Translations under genes and position numbers: made by a program
The notes under the pieces: model-generated
Seen by the model: only the letters and a program-made list of their open reading frames with translations
What the model was told of the DNA's origin: nothing
Databases searched by the model: none
In this document: piece by piece, positions 56,431 through 64,000 of the stretch
Position numbering within the stretch: position 1 is the first letter of the stretch
Layout of the letters: every line of letters starts with the position of its first letter
Source: Lucinisca nassula
Lineage: Eukaryota; Mollusca; Bivalvia; Lucinida; Lucinidae
NCBI GenBank assembly: GCA_963580285.1
Contig: OY757010.1
Coordinates: 65,928,406 to 65,992,405 of the forward strand
Direction: 5' to 3'
Length of the DNA stretch: 64,000 bases

Positions 56431-56684
56431 TTAAGTTTTGGTCTGGTAAAACTAATTTCTGTTGTGTATAGTCAACAGCGGAGTGATATTTTTCTTGCTC
56501 ACTGCGAACTGCCTAATCAACATTAAGAGACATCTGAGAGAAAATATTGCTCCAGATTCAAAATAGTATCAAAAATTCCTCATATCTGAAAATGAATCTT
56601 CCCATGAAGCTAAATATATTCTGTAAAAATCCTAAAAATTCGGAAACCTTGAGGACATGCTGTTATTCTCCTAAAATTTGAATG

Positions 56685-56752
56685 GCAAACAGTGTAGACC
56701 CTGATCAGACTGCTCCTAAAGGAGCAGTCTGATCTGGGTCTGCACTGTTTGC
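56685..56752. repeat. Palindromic core (unit 2)
   Basis: Duplicate of 49353-49420; here the arms pair better (GATCTGGGTCTGCACTG). Confidence 0.75.
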
Positions 56753-56883
56753 TTAGGCATATCTGTCCCAATACTTAGGATCATGAGGTACATATAAGTT
56801 TAGCTGGAAGAATTTCAACAAACCTCAGTTAATTTCACATTGCAACAGCTGTTTACGTCTCACAGACAATATTTTGGTCTGGT

Positions 56884-57185
56884 TTTTGATTGATTTGAGA
56901 TTTAACGTCCCCGTCAACACTGTATAGGTCATTTTCAAGACATTGCTTCCAATTTTGTGGGACTTTTACCCGACATTGAGATGAAATGACATTTCAAGCC
57001 CTATCGCCCAATGAAACCAATAGGGTTTATAAGCATGGATGGTCTGACTAGCACTACTTTGCCTGGGCAGGCTTAGATCCTCTAAGGGGTTTACCAGTAC
57101 TCATGTGCGGTCGGTTTCAGCACTGCGTGGAAGCATCATGCAGCCCATCTATTTCTTCAAGCCCTGATGGACGGGGGTGGAAATT
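56884..57185 (-). mobile_element. S1 SINE-like element (unit 2)
   Basis: Duplicate of 49552-49853. Confidence 0.8.
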
Positions 57186-57529
57186 TTTGGTCTGGTAAAT
57201 GGGGTATATGGTCAACAGTAGAGCTTACTGCAAACTGCCTGAGCACCAAGAGACATCCCTGAGAAAATATTGCTCCAGATTCAAAACAGTTTCAAAAGTG
57301 CCTCATGTCTAAAAATGAACCTACCGACAAAACTAAATATTATAACTCATATGTTCTATCAAATTATTTTATGAACACACATTTCTACTTGTTAAAAATA
57401 ATAAATTTTACCGAGGGACGATATATGAATGAAAACACCATAGATTAATACCCTTTTTCATTGATGATTCTGCTAGATGGGTACTAAACAGCAAAAGCCA
57501 TAGTTTTGATCACACCATACACTGTACTG

Positions 57530-57715
57530 TGAAGCCTCCGTCCATCCGGTGCAAGTCGGACCGTCCATGCTTACAAACCCTATTGACTTCATTGAATGAC
57601 AGGGCTGGAGATGTCATTTCATCTCAGTGTTGGGTAAAAGTCCTACAAACTTGGAAGCAAAGTCTCCAAAATGACCTGTACAGTGTTGATGGGGACGTTA
57701 AACCTCAAATCAAAC
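57530..57715 (+). mobile_element. S1 SINE-like element, 5'-truncated (unit 2)
   Basis: Duplicate of 50198-50386, again joined directly to the 5' end of an array element. Confidence 0.7.
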
Positions 57716-60030
57716 CAGAGGACCAGTGGTCCTGTAAACGCTCATCTGACACCTGGTCCTGGTGTACATTTTAATGTTTTTATATATAAAAGCCTAAGTC
57801 CGCAAATTTGACATTGCCGTAAGGTAAAGGTCAACCCAGGGTCACCATTTGAACAAATTATGATAGGCCCGTGTACCAGATGCTTCCTGCCAAGTTTCAA
57901 GGTCATTTGCCTTACGGTTCTGGAGAAGAAGAATTTCGAAGTGTTTTTACCATATATGGGCATGGCCAACCATCTTGGTCATGTGACCTGGACCATATGA
58001 GCAAATTTTCATTTGTTCATCATATAAAGGATCCATATCAAATTTCACTTGAATTGGGCCAGCGGTTTCTGAGAAAAAAACTGTTTGAAATATGGAACCT
58101 GGTTAATCTTGGTCCCAGGTCACTGAATGATGACTTTTCTTACCCATGAATCTTCATGTATTCATTTACTTTACCTGATCTACCAATTTGGTGACATTGT
58201 CTTCAATGGTTTCCTAAAAATCCATTATTTTCACTTTTTCCCATGCAAAAGCCTAAGTTGACAAATTTGACACTGCCATAAAATAGGTCAAGGTCAACCC
58301 AGGGTCAGCATTTGTAAAAACTATGACGAGCCCGAGTACCATATGATATATGCCAACTTTCAAAGCCATTGGCCTTACGGTTCTGGAGAAGAAAATTTTT
58401 GAAGGCTTTTTACCATATATGGGCGTGGCGGCCATCTTGGTCATGTGATCTAGACCGTACTGGCAACTTTTCATTTGTTCAACTCACAAAAGCTCCATAT
58501 TGAATTTCACTTAAATTGGCTCAGTAGTTTCTGAGAAAAAATGTTTTTTTTTTGAAATATGAAATGGGAGTGACCTTGGTCTAAAGTCAATGAGTGACCT
58601 TGACCTTTCTTACCCATAGATCTTCATGTATTCAGTTACTTTACCTAATCTACAAATTTTGGTGACACTGTCTTCAATGGTTTCCCTAAATATCCATTAT
58701 TTTCACTTTTTCCTATGCAAAAGCCTAAGTCAGCAAATTTGACATTACTGTAAAATAGGTCAAGATCAACCCAGGGTCACCATTTGAACAAATTATGATA
58801 GGCCCGAGTACCATATGCTACATGCCAAGTTTCAAGGCCATTGGCCTTACGGTTCTTGAGAAGAAGAATTTCGAAGTTTCTTTACCATATATGGGCGTGG
58901 TGGCCATCTTGGTCATGTGATCTAGACCATGTTGGCAGCTTTTCATTTGTTCAACTCCCAAAGGCTCCATATTGAATTTCACTTCAATTGGCTCAGTAGT
59001 TTCTGAGAAAAAATGTTTGAAATATGGAACCTGTGTGACCTTGGTCTAAGGTCAATTAATGACCTTGACCTTTCTTACACATAGATCTTCATGTATTCAG
59101 CTACTTTACCTTATCTACTAATTTTGGTGACACTGTCTTCAATGGTTTCCTAAAAATCCATTATTTTCACTTTTTCCCATGCAAAAGCCTAAGTCAGCAA
59201 ATTTGACATTGCTGTAAAATAGGTCAAGGTCAACTCGGGGTCACCATTTGTACAAACTATGATGGGCCTGAGTACCATATGCTACATGCCAAGTTTCAAG
59301 GCCATTGGCCTTACGGTTCTGGAGAAGAAGAATTTTTAAGGCTTTTTACCATATATATAGGCGTGACGGCCATCTTGGTCATGTGATCTAGACCGTATTG
59401 GCATTTTTTCATTTGTTCAACTCACAAAGGCTCCATATTAAATTTCACTTAAATTGGCTCAGCAGTTTTGGAGAAAAAAATGTTTGAAATATGGATCCTG
59501 AATGACCTTGGTCTAAGGCCAATGAATGACCTTGACCTTTCTGACCCATAGATCTTCATGTATTCAGTTACTTTACCTGATCTACAAATTTTGATGACAC
59601 TGTCTTCAATGGTTTTCCTATAAATCCATTATTTTCACTTTGCCCCATGCAAAAGCCTACTTCGGCAAATTTGACATTGCTGTAAAATAGGTCAAGGTCA
59701 ACCCGGGGTCACCATTTGTACAAACCATGATGGGCCCGAGTACCATATGCTACATGCCAAGTTTCAAGGCCACTGGCCTTATGGTTCTGGAGAAGAAGAT
59801 TTTTGAAGGCTTTTTACCATATATGGGCATGGCGGCCATCTTGGTCATGTGATCCAGACCCCGCGAACAAACTTTCGTTCCCCCATCCCACTGAGGCTCC
59901 ATATGAAATTTGGCTTTGATTGGCCCTGCAGTATAGGAGAAGAAGATCTTTGAAAATGGTGGACGGACGGACGACGGACCATGGCTATACTATAAGCTCA
60001 CCTATGAGCCTAAAGGCTCAGGTGAGCTAA
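57716..60030 (+). mobile_element. Complete array element A3, ~465-bp unit, five copies
   Basis: 5' CAGAGGACCAGTGGTCC; the inverted-repeat motif is mutated to GCTCATCTGA. Units at about 57976, 58436, 58912, 59376 and 59844. The GGAC microsatellite is the shortest of the three. Ends GGTGAGCTAA then CAAACAAACAAAC instead of TAAAAA. Confidence 0.8.
57788..60030 (+). repeat. 7.3-kb tandem unit, partial copy 3
   Basis: Only the array part of the unit is present; similarity stops at the array element's 3' end, at 60030. Confidence 0.8.
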
Positions 60031-60365
60031 CAAACAAACAAACACTGTACTGGAAACTACACAGAGTTCCAAAAAGTTCGACCTCCTGTACAATGCATTT
60101 GTTATGTCATTTTTGGTTGTTTATATTAATAAAGAGGAATAAATTAAATCTTTGTAGCATTTCTTCGACATTCATCATAAAACTGTCTGGATCTCTCACC
60201 TAGATTTTGCTACAGACATGCTTTCTTTAAAACAGGTCACAGGTGAATGTCAGAGGTTAAAATTTTTCAAGCACATGCATGCCAAATATGAAGGCTCTAA
60301 ATGAAACAGTTTGAAAGTTATGACCAATGTTAATGTTTTCTTTAAAGTAATGTTTTCTTAAAGTA

Positions 60366-60689
60366 CCGTATTCGCCCTAATTACCGCACTGTGCGCTTAG
60401 TTTTTTTCAAAATCGTGTAAAAAATCACAGTGAAAAATCTACCTAATTAGCGCACACTCGATGCGAAAACAATAGCTTTTGAGATGATGCATACTGATAT
60501 TTAATGGGACGGAAAAGGATACTAAAGCATTGCCTTCACTGCTGAAGAAATAACGGTAAGTTTTTTATAGATTTACTGTGAAAGCTTCCATGGGGAGGTT
60601 ACTGTAAAGTGTGCTCTTATGCATTTCCTTTTCAAAAATACTTTGGTGTGCGCTTATAGGAGCATGTGCGGTAATTAGGGCGAATACGG
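60366..60689. mobile_element. TA-flanked MITE with CCGTATTCG ends
   Basis: Ends CCGTATTCGCCCTAATTACC and GGTAATTAGGGCGAATACGG, TA on both sides; 324 bp. It lies 127 bp downstream of the gene 3 stop codon. Confidence 0.8.
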
Positions 60690-60815
60690 TAGGTCACAGG
60701 CAATGTTTTCTTAAAGTAGGTCACAGGTTAAGGTCAAGAGTCAAAACTATTTCATATGAGAGGAATGTTAAATTTCTTGCAAGTACATGTACTGAATATC
60801 TTGCACAGTGTTATC

Positions 60816-62023
60816 TTACGAAAAAATTGCTTTTGTAAAAGGATCCAACTTATCTCCCAGGGTTGTTATAATTATTTCTCGTTGTTGTTTCAGTTCTTTC
60901 AGAGCAATGAGTTTTTGCAGGATATCTGCAAAAATTTCCTTTCCTTCTTGATATGAATACTTAGCTTCAAGATAATGTTTTAAAAGAATAAGATATCTAT
61001 TCTGAATATCTGAAAGATATCTTCGCTGACACAAACTATCCCAGGAGGGACTGAACACAAGAATGATTATGAATATTGGAATCAGACAAGGGTCTTTGAA
61101 CACTGGGTTTTGCATGCTCATAACAAAGTTAACCAAGGCTTCAGTGCTATCTTTGTACATGCTAAAGGTTTTCTTCAACATTTCTAAGTCAAGTTTTAAA
61201 TTACCTATAGGCAGGACAAAGCATTTATCCTTTGCATCAAAAGTCTGTGAGAGTATAACCAATAAGCAAACCTGAATGCTGCCTTTCACAGATCTGATTT
61301 GTGTATCAATATTAAACTGTTTAAAATCTTCAACACCTTTTAAAAATTTCAGAAGCAGCTTTGCCCAAGCAAAAGCAATTGTCTTGTAGCACTCATGCAT
61401 TTCGTTTAATGACTGTGGAACATCCCCTGTGACTGGTGTTTCCAGTGCAGTTTTGAAAGTGCTTTCCAGAAAACATATATGGTTCTTTTCTTCATCAGTT
61501 AAGCTGCAGTTCAGGTTAGAGGAGTTTCTGCTGCAGGTGGCACAGGGGGCCTTCTGCCTTGCAAGGGTAAGTTTTAAATTAATGGCACTAGTACTTGTTC
61601 CAGGAACAGGGTCATAATGTTTGAAACTGTGTTCAGGAGCAAGGTCAGTACTCTCTCCACTAAAGGAACTACAACTGGTTCTAGGGTCAGACCTATTAAG
61701 ATCTGAACTATGTTCAGAAGCAATCTGAGTGATATCTTCATCAAAGGCACTAGTACTTGTTCCAGGATGAGCATTGTTCTGACCAAAAGCATGGTGAGCA
61801 TTATCTTCATTTATGGCACTTTTACTTGTTCCAATGACAGGTTCATTCCCACAAATCTGATTAGGAGGAAGTTGAGCAATGTCTTCATCTGAAGATCTAA
61901 ATCTTGCTTTGTCTGCTGTTAGATTCAAAGCTGCTTTCTTACTCTGTAGTCGTCTCAAAGCAATTGATTTCAGTCGTTGTTTTACTGGTGTATTCTCAGG
62001 TTTTACCTTGTGCCGAATGTGTT
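60816..62023 (-). CDS. Nuclear receptor gene 3, long hinge and LBD terminal exon
   Basis: 401 residues plus stop. The exon start is set at the acceptor TATCTTCCTTACAG (AG at 62024-62025), phase 1, as in genes 1 and 2. The hinge starts HIRHKVKPENTPVKQR. A linker of three to four degenerate 23-27-residue repeats (GTSTSAFDED, ASEHSSDL, RTSCSS) makes this exon about 70 residues longer than gene 2. Then come SLTDEEKNHICFLESTF, helix 3 FAWAKLLLKFLKGVEDF with IDTQ, and helix 10 NRYLILLKHYLEAKYSYQ. The end PFTKAIFS has Ala where the other two have the AF-2 Glu. Family role as for gene 2; loss of that Glu may weaken coactivator binding. Confidence 0.85.
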
Positions 62024-62115
62024 CTGTAAGGAAGATATTACACTGCAAGCTTATAATAACACTTCGTTTTAACACAATTTTGGATATAACATGGTTGGAA
62101 GACGGAATGTATATA

Positions 62116-62211
62116 CAGTAAAATTTCTATATTAAGACCATCTTTAGGACTGTTCAAAAGTGGTCTTTACGACCACTTTTGAACAGTCCCAAATGTGGTC
62201 CCTAACCAGAG
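62116..62211. repeat. Partial MITE with hairpin
   Basis: TA-preceded CAGTAAAATTTCTAT, then the hairpin GGACTGTTCAAAAGTGGTC...GACCACTTTTGAACAGTCC. The right end is unclear. Lies in the presumed intron upstream of the gene 3 terminal exon. Confidence 0.5.
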
Positions 62212-62594
62212 GACACTGTGTGCAGAAAACAGAAAGAAAGAATAACAGTTACTGCACTCATTTAAATAAGTTTTTTTAAAGCCGAATTAGTCTTAATTTT
62301 AGGTAATTTTAGGTGGTTTTAATAGTGGGATTAAAAATGACCATCAATTGCATAGATCATGTGGAAAATGACCATCCATAGTCTTTTTTTCTATATAATC
62401 TATATGAGTAGATTTTGGTTCAAACATGATCATTCAACTAACACAGTTTAAAATGCCCAATGTCAAAGAATCTTAGAGACATCATAAAACAGCTGATTTT
62501 CAGGTCACACTTTGCCAACAAGTGATTTGCTGCAGAATAAATTACTGTTCCTTTCTGTGGCCAACATGCTGCCTAAAACGACATGCTGTGTTAA

Positions 62595-62808
62595 CCCATT
62601 TTGTACCAGAAACCCCAAAACGGGTATCTTGGCAAACAGTGCAGGCCCAGATCAGACGCTACAGAACGAGGCGTCGGATCAGTGCCTACACTGTTTGCAA
62701 AAAGTTCAGCCATTTTCTGAATATTTTTTGAAGAAAACATAACCCCTTAATTTTGAAATGGACTCCTGCTATATATAAGATGGAAGATTCCATTTGGTAC
62801 AAAAAGGG
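62595..62808 (-). mobile_element. P2 MITE
   Basis: TTAA at 62591-62594 and 62809-62812; inverse orientation. The core palindrome has several mismatches. Confidence 0.8.
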
Positions 62809-62896
62809 TTAAAATTCATTTTTCACTAGTTTGAAAGTAAGCAACTAGGAAACATGCAGGGAAAGTACACTCATGCATCAAAGGGAAAGAATGCAC

Positions 62897-63313
62897 CTGG
62901 TCCTAGTTATTCAAAGCATCTTTAGCTTAAAGAGCATGTTAGTCGTCAAAATGTAATCGGTTCTAGCAAGTACATGTACATCTAATATAGTTTTATTTTT
63001 GCTGAAAAAAAAATGAGAGCAGCTTTTGCATTTGCAAAAGCTGCTCACATTTTTTCAGCAAAAATATCAGCATATTTGTCAAAATAAATGATCAGTTTTA
63101 ACAATACCTTAAGAGTATGTTTGAGTTTTATTATGTCCCACTAACAGCTAAGGTCATACGGAGACGGGCCTCGGTTTAAAGACTCATCCGAAGGTCTGGA
63201 GAAGCCTGGGATCGAATCCACAACCCCAGGTTTATGAGGCGAGTAGCTTATCCACTACACCATGGAGGTTTCTAACGATACGTTAACTTATGGCATCACT
63301 GATCTTGAACAAC
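62897..63313. mobile_element. Second copy of the 30597 MITE, split by a SINE
   Basis: Outer ends are decayed (CCTGGTCCTAGTTATTCAAA and TTGAACAACTGAACC). The inner hairpin GCTTTTGCATTTGCAAAAGC with AAAATGAG/CTCACATTTT arms and TAACGATACGTTAA match 30597-30829. Confidence 0.7.
63112..63275 (-). mobile_element. tRNA-derived SINE
   Basis: On the minus strand, CATGGTGTAGTGGATAAGC matches an A box and GTGGATTCGATCCC a B box; the body contains ACAGCTAAGGTCATACGG on the plus strand. Nested in the MITE at 62897-63313. Confidence 0.75.
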
Positions 63314-63690
63314 TGAACCCTGGACCGATTTGTTCATAGCATTGTTAGCTTTAGGCTCCGCATGATGGCTAATTACTGTATTACGCAGCAGATGACATTT
63401 TGAAATATTTTTCTCTTTTCTTTTCCAAGAAAACAGGATTTGAGATTTCATGCAAGAGGTGTCAAGTCCTGATTTCTGGGAAAAATAAGATTTGTTGTTT
63501 GCTGAATTAGCCAAGAGAGAGGTTAAGGTTAATGAACTAGCTGATGGCCTGAATATTAACTGCTTTTCCAGACATCTAATACAAAAATGTGCATGGATAT
63601 AGTTTCCATAAGAATGTGACTGACTTTTTTGCAAAAGCTACATTTTTTTTTTTCAGCAAAATTAGTAAGTGTATTTGTCCCAATAAATGG
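63314..63690. other. No clear feature
   Basis: Some words resemble the 30597 MITE (TTGTTCATAGCATTGTTAGC, TGCAAAAGCTACATTTTTT), suggesting a decayed relative. A 112-residue minus-strand frame has no recognisable domain. Confidence 0.35.
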
Positions 63691-63697
63691 TCAAAAA

Positions 63698-63728
<31 letters not shown>
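63698..63728 (+). repeat. Poly-G tract (31 G)
   Basis: Uninterrupted run of 31 guanines, longer than the one at 7540-7562. Overlapping open frames through it give poly-Gly and are not genes. Confidence 0.9.
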
Positions 63729-63730
<2 letters not shown>

Positions 63731-63924
63731 TTTGGGGGTATTCTGGCCTTGTTCCAAATCTTTTTTTATTTTTTGCAGGTAAACAGCATACCTTTGTACT
63801 TTATTATGGCATACCTCTGGTCACGCGCAAGGTTGTTTTTTTTTCGAGCTATAGGCCTTTAAAACAGGTCTATTCAAATACATTGCAGAATTTACCGCTG
63901 AAAACGTAATGAAATATAGTGATA

Positions 63925-64000
63925 TTTTTCTTATTTCTGCTCAAAATGTAGATTGTGAGTACTCGTTAGAACCGCCTCAATGAGGCTGTTCTAAAGAGTA
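63925..64000. repeat. Foldback repeat cut by the window edge
   Basis: TTATTTCTGCTCAAAATGTAG with GAACCGCCTCAATGAGGCTG is the left arm and centre of the 31636-31733 family; the right arm lies beyond the window. Confidence 0.7.

Larger units (their letters stand above)
50456..57787 (+). repeat. 7.3-kb tandem unit, copy 2
   Basis: Matches copy 1 in order and detail to 57788 (offset 7332). Confidence 0.85.

Noticed and set aside
63296..63634. 112-residue minus-strand frame considered as a zinc-finger exon of gene 3
   Set aside because: It has FCIRC but not the spaced cysteines of a C4 DNA-binding domain, and it overlaps decayed MITE sequence.
63589..63909. Open frames across the poly-G tract
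   Set aside because: They encode poly-Gly through a homopolymer and have no other supporting feature.

Overview
The window is animal genomic DNA, most likely from a bivalve mollusc. The evidence is intron-split genes with canonical splice sites, and a very dense load of short interspersed and foldback repeats of kinds I associate with bivalve genomes (tandem-array elements ending in a hairpin plus TAAAAA, tRNA-derived SINEs, TTAA-flanked MITEs). The taxonomic call rests on recollection of repeat style, not on a search.

Host genes: I can support only three, all on the minus strand and all paralogues. They are nuclear-receptor ligand-binding-domain (LBD) terminal exons. Gene 1 is at 5670-9063 (two exon parts), gene 2 at 32092-33092 and gene 3 at 60816-62023. 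Each exon starts at a phase-1 splice acceptor, has the helix-3 signature region and a conserved helix 10/11 block, and ends in an AF-2-like helix. No zinc-finger DNA-binding exon was found by eye for any of them.

The most striking feature is in gene 1. Its LBD exon is interrupted by a 2.39-kb element (6220-8606) with GGTAGC/GCTACC termini and a TGA target duplication. The insertion supplies a GT donor, and the duplicated target supplies the AG acceptor. Splicing there would restore the reading frame exactly and give 1004 nt of exon, against 1001 nt in the uninterrupted gene 2. This looks like an intron created by a mobile element.

Repeats by region. 1-5500: 145-bp, 261-bp and about 131-bp arrays, the last as two opposite-facing blocks, ending in a Helitron-like terminus. 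9.2-19.5 kb: MITEs, SINEs, a dead LINE, a 45-bp minisatellite and an array with a Helitron-like CTAG end. 19.7-22.6 kb: a complete tandem-array element (about 14 copies of a ~145-bp unit). 22.9-24.2 kb: a full-length but dead mariner. 25-31.5 kb: a second, damaged array element plus nested MITEs. 33-38.9 kb: MITEs, an array interrupted by a TA-flanked MITE and a 1.63-kb hAT-like element with an exact 8-bp target duplication. 39.8-41.6 kb: another array element. 42.3-60.0 kb: a ~7.33-kb unit present in two full copies and one partial copy, each with a ~465-bp array; the two full copies also hold a dead LINE fragment and MITEs. 60-64 kb: gene 3 and more MITEs.

Labels used below: P1 and P2 are two TTAA-flanked MITE families (CCCTT... 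ends, piggyBac-like) that share a palindromic core. S1 is a ~300-bp SINE-like family with a (CAAA)n tail. 'Array element' is a family with a 5' palindrome, an inverted repeat, a minisatellite, a GAC-type microsatellite, a 3' hairpin and TAAAAA.
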